From CBDTTW01 sp965363675 (GTDB lineage Bacteria > Bacteroidota > Rhodothermia > Rhodothermales > DASSAV01), in the NCBI GenBank assembly GCA_965363675.1, contig CBDTTW010000019.1, positions 1 to 25,943 on the forward strand: a stretch of DNA of 25,943 bases, given 5' to 3'. Made by a program: the position numbers and the translations under genes. Positions within the stretch are counted from its first letter, which is position 1. Each line of letters opens with the position of its first letter. Of the stretch, positions 16,590 to 24,629 are shown one piece after another. The notes beneath the pieces are model-generated. The model was not told the DNA's origin, ran no database searches, and worked only from the letters and a program-made list of their open reading frames with translations.

Positions 16590-17762
16590 TTATTTCTTAA
16601 GGTTGAGCAGCAGCGAGAAGCGCGTCGTGTTCGAGAGCGGATGATCCTCTTCGAGCGCGTAGATATACGAAAAGTCCACGCCGACGATGTTGTACCGTAC
16701 GCCGGCGCCGAACGTGAGGAACTGGCGGTTGCCGTTGTACGGGTTCTCGTAGAAGTAGCCCAGCCGGAGCGCGAAGAGCTGGTTGTACCAGTACTCCATG
16801 CCCGTGCCGATCATGAGCTGCTGGAGCACGCTCACACTCTGGTACTGCGGGTCCTCGCCCTCGGCGTCGAGGTTGCGCAGTTCGATGGGCTGCCACGAGC
16901 TGAAGAGCGCCTTGTAGAACGGGTCCGCAACGGGATAGCCCCGCGTGGAGTCCATCTCCGAGTGCGTCAGCATCTTCGTGAAGTCGTTGGCGAACGTGAG
17001 CGAGTTGTACTCGTCGAGGTCGAGCTTGAAGGAATAGCCGAAGCGAATGTTCGTCGGGATCGGGTCGGCCTGCTCGCTGTCGGAGTACTGGATCTTCGGC
17101 CCCATGTTCGCCAGGTTGAAGCCTGCCGAGAACGTGCCCTTGGCCCCGCCCATCGGGATCGGCTGCGTGCGGTAGAGCGCGCTTACGTCGAAGCCCGCCG
17201 AGACGCCCGCCTTCGTCTCCTGCGCGCCCACGGTCTGGCCGGGCGCGAGGTTCGAGTAGATCAGCCGCACGGCGCTGCCGACGGCGACGTTCTTGGTGAG
17301 CTTGGTGCCGTAAGAAAGCCCGGCGGCAAGATCGTACGAGCGGAAGTTGTCCGTCGGGTTGCCCTGCGCGTCGCGGCCTTCGTGCTCGCCGAGGTTCAGG
17401 TACGTCAGGTGGCCGCCGAAGGTGCCCCAGCCGGGGGCATGGTACTTCGCTACGAGGTACTCGTAGTAGAGGCCCGCGTTAAACTCGGGCAGCCAGGTCG
17501 AGTGCGTGATCGAGGTCTCGAAACCTTCCTGATAGGCCAGGCCCGCCGGGTTCCAGAAGATGGCGTAGGCGTTGTCGGCCAGGGCCACGCCCGAGTTGCC
17601 CATGCCCGCCGAGCGGCTGTCCGGCTCGATCATCAGAAATACCACGCCGGCGCCGCCGACCTGCGCCGTGGCCGTGCGAACGGCAGGGGCCAGCAGCAAC
17701 GCCAGCAGCAGAAGAGCCGGGGCGGCGCGGAGCGGCCTGCGGCGGGATGCGGTCTTGGTCAT
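16590..17762 (-). CDS. porV: type IX secretion system outer-membrane protein PorV
   Basis: PorV (LptO) is a 14-strand FadL-like barrel. It takes cargo from the SprA translocon and delivers it to PorU at the cell surface. The 390-residue protein has a long hydrophobic signal peptide (about 1-34). Its mature start is followed by VFLMIEPDSRSAGMGNSGVA and the DNAYAIFWNPAGLAYQ segment, the classic PorV/PorQ-type opening. Further matches are WLPEFNAGLYYEYLVAKY, IPTNIRFGYSFKL and the barrel end DFSYIYALEEDHPLSNTTRF with SLLLNLKK. It begins 33 bases after porU, as in other Bacteroidota. The combination with PorU makes the assignment secure; PorP/PorQ-like alternatives are less likely. Confidence 0.96.
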   Translation of the reverse strand: MTKTASRRRPLRAAPALLLLALLLAPAVRTATAQVGGAGVVFLMIEPDSRSAGMGNSGVALADNAYAIFWNPAGLAYQEGFETSITHSTWLPEFNAGLYYEYLVAKYHAPGWGTFGGHLTYLNLGEHEGRDAQGNPTDNFRSYDLAAGLSYGTKLTKNVAVGSAVRLIYSNLAPGQTVGAQETKAGVSAGFDVSALYRTQPIPMGGAKGTFSAGFNLANMGPKIQYSDSEQADPIPTNIRFGYSFKLDLDEYNSLTFANDFTKMLTHSEMDSTRGYPVADPFYKALFSSWQPIELRNLDAEGEDPQYQSVSVLQQLMIGTGMEYWYNQLFALRLGYFYENPYNGNRQFLTFGAGVRYNIVGVDFSYIYALEEDHPLSNTTRFSLLLNLKK

Positions 17763-17795
17763 ACGAATCGTCCGTTTGGTTCTTTACGCAATGAT

Positions 17796-20700
17796 TTATC
17801 GAATGATGGCAAGCTTCTCCACGTGCTCGGAGACTTGCTTTTCGCCCTCGGCGTCGTCCACCTCGACGCGGACCTTATACAGGTAGATGCCCGTGCCGAG
17901 CGGGTCCAGGTCGGCGTCGCGGCCGTCCCAGGGGATTTGCACGTAGCCCGCCGCGAGCATGCCTTCGGGCAAGGCTTCCTCCGTCTCGATGGCGCGCACG
18001 AGCCGCCCCGAGAGCGAGTAGATGCGCACCTGCACGCGCGCCGGCGTGCCGGCGGCCTGGTTGTGCTCAAAGACGAAGCGGGTTTCGCCGCGCGTCGGGT
18101 TAGGGTAGTTGAGCACGTTGCGGATCGTCAGGCCCTCGGCCTCGGTGACGTAGAAATCAACGCGCAAGGCGCTGGAGTTGTTGAGCACGTCCCAGGCTTT
18201 CACCTCCACGGTGTGCGCGCCGGGCGCAAAGCGCTCCAGGCCCCGGTTCACGAGGTACTTCGAGAGCGGGAAGCGGATCGAGCCGCGCTGGTACGAGTTC
18301 TCGTCGCTCTGGTAGAAGCTGCCGATGTCGATGGCGCCCTGCTCGTCGCCGTCCACGACGAGCAGCAGCTCGTGCCCCACCCCGGCGCCGACGGTGTTGA
18401 TGCCGCTCTGGTCGTAGAGCCGCACGAGCAGCTCGGGCGTGGGCGTAGTAAGCCCCCCCGAGACGAACGTGGTGTCGTTGAGGAACAGGCGCAGCTCGGG
18501 GCCGCGCGCGTCGGCGGCGGGGCTGCTGGAGGTGCCCCCCACGACCAGGTTTTCCGTAAGGCCGGTGGCCTGCACGCCCTCGGCGTAGGCGTAGGCGGAA
18601 ATGCGGCCGCTGCGGTCGCTGTACGAGATGTCTTTCGGCACGACGAACGTCGCCTCGAAACGCCCGGCCTGCGCGCGCACGTCGCCCCGCCAGATCAGGT
18701 CCTCGCGCTTGCGGTAATACGACGTAGGCATGTGGTACTTGACCGGCAGGCCCACATAGCGCTCGGCGTCGAAGACCGTGAGGTTGACCGCGCCGCTGAA
18801 GCCTGCGTCCGGGGCGCCGTCCGCGCCGAGCACTTCGCCGGCCACCGTCACCTCGTCGAGCGCGCGCAGCGGCGCGGCGGCCTCGGCCACGGCCACGCCG
18901 TTGACCGTCCGGATGGCGACGCGGCGGTACGGCAGCCCGAGGCGCATGCTCGGGTCGCCGATGAGGTTGAACTTGCGGTTGTTGTGCTGCACCCCGGCAT
19001 AGGTGTTCTTCGTCAGGCGCAGCGCCTCGCCCAGGCGGCGCGGGCGGCCGTCGGCGTCGAGCGTGAACAGCTCGCGGTTGAGCGCGTAGTTGAGGCCCAC
19101 GTTCAGCGTCGTCGTGTCGGACCAGGTGTAGACCGTGCGCACGGTCGTCATGAGGGCCACCGCCCCCCCCTGCGGGTTGAGCAGCAGTTCCTCGGCGCCG
19201 CTCTGCGCGTTGTCCATGTCCCAGCGCCCGAACGAGCAGGTGGCCGTCACGAAAAGCGGCAGCATATCCAGGTTGTCGAGTTGCCGGGCGTCCTCGCGCG
19301 TAAAGATGCGCTCCTGCGCCAGCTCATCCTCGTTGCCGTGGCCGCTGTAATTGAACACGAGCGTGCCCCGGCTGATGGCCGCCAGGGCGTCGGCGCGCAC
19401 GGCGGGCTGGCGCCATTCGTTGCCCTGAAAGACGCGCGGGTAGGAGATGCCGTAGATCTTCTGGATGTTGAGCACCGGAAACTCGCGCCGCAGCAGCTCG
19501 GCCACCACGTCCGAGTTCTGCACGTGCAGATCCCGGTCGTCCTGGCTGGCCGAGAAGCCGTTGTAGCGGTCGTCGGAGAGGAAGGTGTAGCGGGTGCGCC
19601 AGGCCCCGAGCGTCTCCGGGTGCTCGTAGCGCTTGATCTTCGCCACCACCGCCGAGGCTTCCTCGGCCGAGCCTACCGTGAAGCGGCCGATGCCGATATC
19701 GACGCGCTCGGCCGAAATGCTCGTCTCGCTGAAGTACTCCCAGACGCCTTCGCCGTCGTCGAGCAGCCCGAAGTAGTCGTCGCTCGTATACGACTCGATG
19801 GGGTCGAACGACTCCTCGGTCTCGAACGGCGGAATCCAGTTGCGCAGTTCTACCTGGCCCTTGTTGCGGTAGTTGAAGTGGCCGTCGCCGAAGAGCAGGG
19901 CATACTGGATCAGGCTCTCCTCGGTCGGGGCGCGGTCGTAAAGGAACTTGAAGTAGTCGCGCATGGCCCGGGGGTCCTGGAGGCCGCCCGAGAACTCGTT
20001 GAAGATGTGGTCGATGCGCGCCGTCTCGACCGAAAGCCCCTCGGCGCGGCGCATCTCGGCAAGCTGCTCGGCCTGCACCCGGAACGTATCGGGCAGCACG
20101 ATCACCATGTCGGGGAAGCCGGCGCGGCCGTGCAGGTTCTGCGCCGCCACGCGCGCCGCCTTTTGCTTGTCGGCCAGGGCCGGCAGCAGGGCCGCGTCCT
20201 CGAAGGCCACCAGCTCGCGCGGCGCCTCTCCCGGCGTCGGCACGACGACGCGGTAGGCGCCGCCGGCGGCGCTGACGCCGAGGCGGCGGATTTCGTCGGG
20301 GCGCGTCACGTCCCACACCTGCGGCTCCGAGGCGAAGCCCGAAAGCGCGAACTCGGCGGCGCCGCCCGGCTCGGGCAGCGCGTAGAAGCGCAGGTAGCCC
20401 TTGTCGGCGCGAAGCGTCATCGGGTAGAACACGCGAATCCAGTCGAGCGCCGCCAGCGGCTCGTTGGGGCGGCTCTGGACGCGCATCGTCAGGTTGAGGC
20501 CCGCGCCGGCCGGAACGTCCTGCGTGAAGCGCGCCTCGGTGTCGCGGGCGATGGGGCTTTCGGTCGAGCTGCTCGTCAAGCCCGCCGCCACTTCGGCCAG
20601 CACGGTGCTGCCCGAGAGGAAGCGCGCCGAGGCCACGGGGTTCGAGGCGATGGCGACGTGCACCTGGTGCTGCACCACCCCCCCGGAGAAGCCCGGAAGC

Positions 20701-21860
20701 TGCTGGTTCGTGAAGACGGCAAGCTGCTGCGAGGGGTCGATGAGGTTGCTGACCCACGTATGGCCGGTGCCCTCCTCGCGGCTCCACATGCGGTCGTCGT
20801 AATCGACGAAGTGGCGGCCGGTCTGCGCCTCGATGACGGGGCCGCCCGTGGCGCCGGGGTATGCCGCCGCGCCGACGCGCCGCCCGGCCGCGCCGGGGGC
20901 GTCGATCTTCAGGAAGTAGTAGTTCTCGTTCGAGAACGGATGCACGTAGTGCTCCCACGCGCCGTTTTGGTAGCGCCACCCGCTCGGAGCCTTGCCGTAG
21001 AACACCACCTCCGAGAGCGCGCCGCCGCTCGTGCGCACGTCCACCGGGTTTTCGAGCAGATCGGCCGGGCGCGGCGCATCGGTCCGCGCCGGCAGCGGCT
21101 CGCCGCCGTTGCCGTACAGGCGGATCTGCCCCGGCTGCACCGACGCGAGGGAGACGCCCGCCTCGTTGAACATCGCCGTCAGGGCGGCGCGGTCCAGGCG
21201 GTACATACCCTCGCGCGTGACCGGGATCTTGAACACTACGCCGTCGGCCAGGACCGAGCGCGCCACGCTCAGGTGCGGATTGTCCGCCAGGCCGGAGGCT
21301 TTGCCTACGGCCTCGGGGGCGGCCTGGTGCTGCACGTCCACGACGATGCGGCGGTAGCGCCTCAGGGCGCCCTCCTCGTAGGCGAACAGGCGCACCGCGA
21401 GCGTCACGGCGGGGCGCTTGCGCTCCAGCCCGAGGCCGCGCGCGTGGACCTGCGGCTCGGCGAAGTAGGCCGCCGAGGCGCTGTCGGCGCGCGCCACCGA
21501 AACGGCCGCCTCGTCAAAGTCCGCCTCGACGACGCTCAGGGTGGGCAGCGCCCGCGCCGGCAGCGGCGCCGCGGCGTAGGCATACCACAGCTCGGCCGTG
21601 AGCGCGCCGAGCCGGTTGAGCGAAAGCACGCCCCCGCCTACCGAATCGACGAGCGCCCCGAGGGGCATGGGCCAGTCCACGACGAAGGCGATGCGCGTAT
21701 GGCGGGCGTCCTGTTCGAGCACCTCGGAGCGCACGGCCTGCCCGGCGGCGGGGGTCGCCCGGCACAAGACCAGCGCCGCCAGGAGGGCCGGCGCGCCGCA
21801 TCTGCGGAGCAAACGGAAAAGGCTCGAAAATCCCATACGCGGGTGGAAGGCGCGCGGCAT
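17796..21860 (-). CDS. porU: type IX secretion system C25 sortase PorU
   Basis: PorU removes the C-terminal sorting domain of type IX cargo at the cell surface and joins the cargo to lipopolysaccharide or anchors it. The protein has 1354 residues, somewhat longer than P. gingivalis PorU (1158). A signal peptide covers about 1-41. Beta-rich N-terminal domains follow, then a gingipain-type C25 domain (about 582-940): VIVLPDTF opens it, His841 lies in FNYSGHGNED and catalytic Cys875 in VTATCSFGRWD. The C terminus (about 1265-1354) is an uncleaved CTD-like module starting LNYPNPTRGETRFVFEHN. I chose the ATG at 21860; a second ATG eight codons later also leaves a signal peptide. The frame is open further upstream, but that part overlaps the next gene. 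Confidence 0.96.
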   Translation of the reverse strand: MPRAFHPRMGFSSLFRLLRRCGAPALLAALVLCRATPAAGQAVRSEVLEQDARHTRIAFVVDWPMPLGALVDSVGGGVLSLNRLGALTAELWYAYAAAPLPARALPTLSVVEADFDEAAVSVARADSASAAYFAEPQVHARGLGLERKRPAVTLAVRLFAYEEGALRRYRRIVVDVQHQAAPEAVGKASGLADNPHLSVARSVLADGVVFKIPVTREGMYRLDRAALTAMFNEAGVSLASVQPGQIRLYGNGGEPLPARTDAPRPADLLENPVDVRTSGGALSEVVFYGKAPSGWRYQNGAWEHYVHPFSNENYYFLKIDAPGAAGRRVGAAAYPGATGGPVIEAQTGRHFVDYDDRMWSREEGTGHTWVSNLIDPSQQLAVFTNQQLPGFSGGVVQHQVHVAIASNPVASARFLSGSTVLAEVAAGLTSSSTESPIARDTEARFTQDVPAGAGLNLTMRVQSRPNEPLAALDWIRVFYPMTLRADKGYLRFYALPEPGGAAEFALSGFASEPQVWDVTRPDEIRRLGVSAAGGAYRVVVPTPGEAPRELVAFEDAALLPALADKQKAARVAAQNLHGRAGFPDMVIVLPDTFRVQAEQLAEMRRAEGLSVETARIDHIFNEFSGGLQDPRAMRDYFKFLYDRAPTEESLIQYALLFGDGHFNYRNKGQVELRNWIPPFETEESFDPIESYTSDDYFGLLDDGEGVWEYFSETSISAERVDIGIGRFTVGSAEEASAVVAKIKRYEHPETLGAWRTRYTFLSDDRYNGFSASQDDRDLHVQNSDVVAELLRREFPVLNIQKIYGISYPRVFQGNEWRQPAVRADALAAISRGTLVFNYSGHGNEDELAQERIFTREDARQLDNLDMLPLFVTATCSFGRWDMDNAQSGAEELLLNPQGGAVALMTTVRTVYTWSDTTTLNVGLNYALNRELFTLDADGRPRRLGEALRLTKNTYAGVQHNNRKFNLIGDPSMRLGLPYRRVAIRTVNGVAVAEAAAPLRALDEVTVAGEVLGADGAPDAGFSGAVNLTVFDAERYVGLPVKYHMPTSYYRKREDLIWRGDVRAQAGRFEATFVVPKDISYSDRSGRISAYAYAEGVQATGLTENLVVGGTSSSPAADARGPELRLFLNDTTFVSGGLTTPTPELLVRLYDQSGINTVGAGVGHELLLVVDGDEQGAIDIGSFYQSDENSYQRGSIRFPLSKYLVNRGLERFAPGAHTVEVKAWDVLNNSSALRVDFYVTEAEGLTIRNVLNYPNPTRGETRFVFEHNQAAGTPARVQVRIYSLSGRLVRAIETEEALPEGMLAAGYVQIPWDGRDADLDPLGTGIYLYKVRVEVDDAEGEKQVSEHVEKLAIIR

Positions 21861-22075
21861 CGGGTAAGACTGCCGCGAACGGCGCCGCCGAGCGGCCAGG
21901 GCCATGACTGTTACGATGGTAAGGACATTGGCGGGGCGGCCGGAGGGCTGCCCGGTTGAAGCTCGTAACAAGTCGCGGCGATAGGCGTGCGGGAAGAGCG
22001 AAAGGAGCGTGCTGCCGGCGGAAAATACCGAAAAGCCGGTTTCAGAACAAGGGCAATGTTGGGCGCACCTTCCGC
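21861..22075. promoter_or_regulatory. intergenic region upstream of porU
   Basis: This 215-base gap separates porU from the receiver/HisKA gene and should hold the promoter of the porU operon. On the minus strand TATTTT (22022-22027) follows TTGTTC by 17 bases, a weak candidate about 160 bases upstream of the start. A small ACCG/CGGT hairpin followed by ATTTT lies at the same place and could instead be a weak terminator of the upstream gene. Confidence 0.3.
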
Positions 22076-22792
22076 TCAGCGCCCGAGCAGGCGGGCGTGC
22101 AGCGTGTCGCGGAGCGCAGCCAGGCGCGCCAGCTCGCCGTCGATGCGGCGGCACGCCTCCTCGATGTCGGCCAGCGGCAGCAGGAAGTCCTCGCCGAGAT
22201 TGCTCATGCGGCACACCTCGATGAGCAGTTGGGTGTTGCCGGAGATGATGGCGAGCGGGTTCGAGATCTCGTGCTTGAGGCGCGAGGCCAGCCCCTGCGC
22301 CGCCGAAAGCACTATGCTGCGCTCCTCGAAGCGGCGGGCGGCCAGGGCGGCCTGCTCGGCGGCGTAGTACTCCAGCAGCCCCAGCAGGCGCGGGGCGATG
22401 CCCGCGAGCGGCGCGTCCTCCGGAGGCTTGCGGAAAAAGTCCGCCGCCCCGGCGCGCATGAGCTGCACCACGCGCTCGTCGGCGGCGTCGCCGCTGCACA
22501 CCACGGTAGGCGTGTACGGCCGCAGGCGGCGCACCAGCCCGATCAGTTCGAGCACGTCGCCGTCGGACTGCTCGTCGGCGGCCCACACGGCATCGAAGGC
22601 GCCTGCTTCGAGCGCGCCGCGCGCCGCCGCAATAGCGCCTACCTCGACGACCTCGGCGCGGTCCAGCTCGCCGCACACCGCATCGCAGAGCCGCTTCGTA
22701 AAGGCCGCGTCGGCGTCGACGACGAGCAGGCGCAGGCCCTCCTCCTGGCTGCCGGCGCTGCACGGAGAGGCGGGCGAGGGCGAGGCGGTCAT
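22076..22792 (-). CDS. truncated two-component protein: degenerate receiver plus HisKA domain, no ATPase domain
   Basis: A 238-residue cytosolic protein. Residues about 20-135 look like a CheY-type receiver: RLLVVDADAAF, VVCSGDA and DFFRKPPED. The acidic pair is altered (VDAD, second Asp replaced by Ala). The usual phospho-Asp position in FDAVWAAD appears to be Ala72, although Asp73 is next to it. Residues about 150-235 form a HisKA-type dimerisation helix pair with an H-box, LKHEISNPLAIISGNTQLL (His174). The protein ends about 64 residues later, so there is no HATPase domain. It could be a phosphotransfer or scaffold protein. I chose the ATG at 22792; an in-frame start at 22858 would add a basic tail. 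It lies upstream of porU on the same strand. Confidence 0.8.
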   Translation of the reverse strand: MTASPSPASPCSAGSQEEGLRLLVVDADAAFTKRLCDAVCGELDRAEVVEVGAIAAARGALEAGAFDAVWAADEQSDGDVLELIGLVRRLRPYTPTVVCSGDAADERVVQLMRAGAADFFRKPPEDAPLAGIAPRLLGLLEYYAAEQAALAARRFEERSIVLSAAQGLASRLKHEISNPLAIISGNTQLLIEVCRMSNLGEDFLLPLADIEEACRRIDGELARLAALRDTLHARLLGR

Positions 22793-22955
22793 CGGGCGCG
22801 GCAATCGGCGGGAGGAATGGCGTACCCGAAAGAAACGCACGCCCGACCGCATACGCAAGGGGGGCGCCCCGCATTCCGCCGCGCCTTGCGACTACCCGGC
22901 CCGCACCTGATGAGCGCCGCCGGCCATGAGCAGGCGAGGGCTCGCGACCGCTGCG

Positions 22956-22975
22956 GCGGCCGGGCCCCCGGCCGC
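22956..22975. repeat. perfect GC-rich inverted repeat
   Basis: GCGGCCGGG and CCCGGCCGC (9 bases each) are separated by two bases, 26 bases beyond the stop of the MBL-fold gene in transcription direction. It could act as a hairpin that ends transcription or protects the 3' end, but no U-tract follows on either strand. Confidence 0.55.
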
Positions 22976-23000
22976 AACCTTGGGCGCGTCTGGCCGGGCG

Positions 23001-23852
23001 CTATCCGTCCAGCGGGCGCGCGTCCGCCGCTTCGTAGCGCCCCCGCTCGCCGCGCGCCACATGCGCCGCCTCTATGGCCGCGTCGTGCTCGAACACGAGC
23101 GTCCAGCCCTCGCGGCAAGCCTGCTCCAACAGGCGCGTCTTTTCATCGACCGACGTGAGCGGCGCGATGTCGTAGCCCATCACCCATGCCGCCGGCAGGT
23201 GCGCCGCCGTCGGGACGAGGTCGGCGGCGAACAGCACGGCGGCTCCTCCCCCGCCGATCCGCACGAGCTGCTGGCCGCGCGTGTGCCCGTCCACGACGTG
23301 CAGATGCACGCCCGGAAAAAGCTCCTGCTCGCCGGAAAGCAGTTGAAGCCGCCCCTCCTCGGCCAGGGGGTCGTAATTGTCCGGCAGAAACGAGGCCGCC
23401 TCGCGCGGGTGCGGATCGTGCGCCCAGTCCCAGTGCTGCTGCTGCACGTAGTACGTTGCCTCCGGAAACGCGGCGCGCGCCCGCCCGCCCCCGCGGACCG
23501 TGGCGCCGCCGGCATGGTCGAAGTGCAGGTGCGTCAGGATCACGTCGGTGATGTCGGACGGGGCCAGGCCGCGCGCCGCGAGCGAGCGTTCGAGGGTGGC
23601 GGCGCCACGGTCCACGGCGTACAACTCCGCGAAGCGCGCGTCCATCTTGTCCCCCAGCCCCGTATCGACCAGGATGCGCCGCCCCTCGCCCTCGATGAGC
23701 AGGCAGCGGGCCGCCAGGGGGATGCGGTGGCGGGCGTCCGGGGCGATGCGCCGCTCCCAAAGCACCCGAGGCACGATGCCGAACATGGCGCCGCCGTCGA
23801 GGGCGAAGCGGCCGGTGTCGAGCGCATGAAGCGTGTACGGGCCGGTGCGCAT
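23001..23852 (-). CDS. MBL-fold metallohydrolase (AHL-lactonase-like branch)
   Basis: A 283-residue soluble metallo-beta-lactamase-fold hydrolase. The metal motif THLHFDHAGG (residues 107-116) gives His108, His110, Asp112 and His113. His190 lies in VVDGHTRGQ, Asp211 in FAADLVPT and His256 in VFEHD, so the two-metal site is complete. The opening GMFGIVPR-like segment (GGAMFGIVPRVLW) and overall length fit the branch that includes lactonases and methyl-parathion-hydrolase-like enzymes. The true substrate cannot be assigned. It starts 5 bases after the LON-domain gene and is probably cotranscribed with it. Confidence 0.93.
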   Translation of the reverse strand: MRTGPYTLHALDTGRFALDGGAMFGIVPRVLWERRIAPDARHRIPLAARCLLIEGEGRRILVDTGLGDKMDARFAELYAVDRGAATLERSLAARGLAPSDITDVILTHLHFDHAGGATVRGGGRARAAFPEATYYVQQQHWDWAHDPHPREAASFLPDNYDPLAEEGRLQLLSGEQELFPGVHLHVVDGHTRGQQLVRIGGGGAAVLFAADLVPTAAHLPAAWVMGYDIAPLTSVDEKTRLLEQACREGWTLVFEHDAAIEAAHVARGERGRYEAADARPLDG

Positions 23853-23857
23853 AGAGC

Positions 23858-24484
23858 TTATTCTTCCGGGGGGAAGTCCTTGAAATGCCCGTTCGAGCGG
23901 ATTTTGCGGCGCACCTCCTCGGCGCGCTCCACGAGCGGGATGAACGCGTCGAAGTGCTCGCTCAGGAAGGCGATGCGTTCGCGCTCGCTGTCCATTTCGA
24001 GGAGCTGCTGCTTCTTGGGAGCCTCCAGGCCGCCGTTGGCCCCCAGCACGAACGAAATCAGCGGCGCCTCGTCGTAGATGTGCGGCCGCACGGTGCGGCC
24101 CGCCAGTTCGAGCAGGCGCATGTGCTGCGTGATGAGCCGCTCGCGCAGCCGCCCCTCCACCGGCTCGTCCGCCTCGTCGAGCAAATCGACCTCGGCGGTC
24201 AGGTAGGGCCGCTCGTCGGAGACGGCGCCGATGCGGCAGCGCCGCTCGCCGAGCGCCAGGATGTCCAGGCGGCCGTCGGGGTGCTGCTCGATGAGCCGGT
24301 GCACCCGCGCCGTGCAGCCCACCGCCGCCCGCCCCTCGTCGGACTGGTAGACCAGCACGAACGGGATGCCCTCCTCGCGGCAGCGCCGGACCATTTCGAG
24401 GTAGCGCGGCTCGAAGATGTGCAGCGGCAGCCGCTCGGCCGGGCACAGCACCAGGTTGAGCGGAAAAAGCGGGAGTACAGGCAT
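23858..24484 (-). CDS. LON peptidase N-terminal (substrate-binding) domain protein
   Basis: A 208-residue protein consisting only of a LON-N (PUA-like plus helical) domain, without the AAA or protease parts of Lon. Hallmarks are the start MPVLPLFPLNLVLCPAERLP and HIFEPRYLEMVRRC, then FVLVYQSD, GRLDILALGERRC and PYLTAEVDLLDE. The C-terminal helical part contains ISFVLGANGG and KKQQLLEMDSERERI. Such proteins are widespread and uncharacterised; protein quality control or adaptor roles are proposed for the domain. I chose the ATG at 24484 because MPVLPLFPLN is the family start. It overlaps nothing upstream and precedes the MBL gene by 5 bases. Confidence 0.93.
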   Translation of the reverse strand: MPVLPLFPLNLVLCPAERLPLHIFEPRYLEMVRRCREEGIPFVLVYQSDEGRAAVGCTARVHRLIEQHPDGRLDILALGERRCRIGAVSDERPYLTAEVDLLDEADEPVEGRLRERLITQHMRLLELAGRTVRPHIYDEAPLISFVLGANGGLEAPKKQQLLEMDSERERIAFLSEHFDAFIPLVERAEEVRRKIRSNGHFKDFPPEE

Positions 24485-24588
24485 TCCGGAGGCGGCAAAT
24501 GAAACGTTCCACATGCACCCCGCAGAGGCGGCGGCGGTTCCGGGCGCCCCGCCCTCAGCGGCGCGGTGCAATCGGCCCCCGGCAAGCG

Positions 24589-24595
24589 TACTTTG
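24589..24595 (+). promoter_or_regulatory. possible -7 element (TACTTTG) for the right-end outer-membrane gene
   Basis: TACTTTG fits TAnnTTG and lies 34 bases before the ATG at 24630 in a GC-rich gap. No convincing -33 box is visible. Confidence 0.35.
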
Positions 24596-24629
24596 TGCCT
24601 CGCATGTCCTCTCCCCCGCTCCCGCCCTC

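Noticed and set aside
14619..21959. A plus-strand open frame of about 2446 codons running antisense to the M6-like gene, porV and porU
   Set aside because: It is His/Arg/Val/Ala-rich, has no domain or signal peptide, and spans three unrelated genes on the other strand. Stop codons are rare in antisense frames of GC-rich genes, so this is a shadow.
21861..22874. N-terminal extension of the porU frame over the receiver/HisKA gene
   Set aside because: The extension is Arg-rich without motifs and overlaps a real gene in another frame. The signal peptide of PorU begins at 21860.
23001..23852. Firm call of a quorum-quenching AHL lactonase
   Set aside because: The metal motif is shared by many MBL-fold enzymes, and nothing in the sequence or context fixes the substrate.
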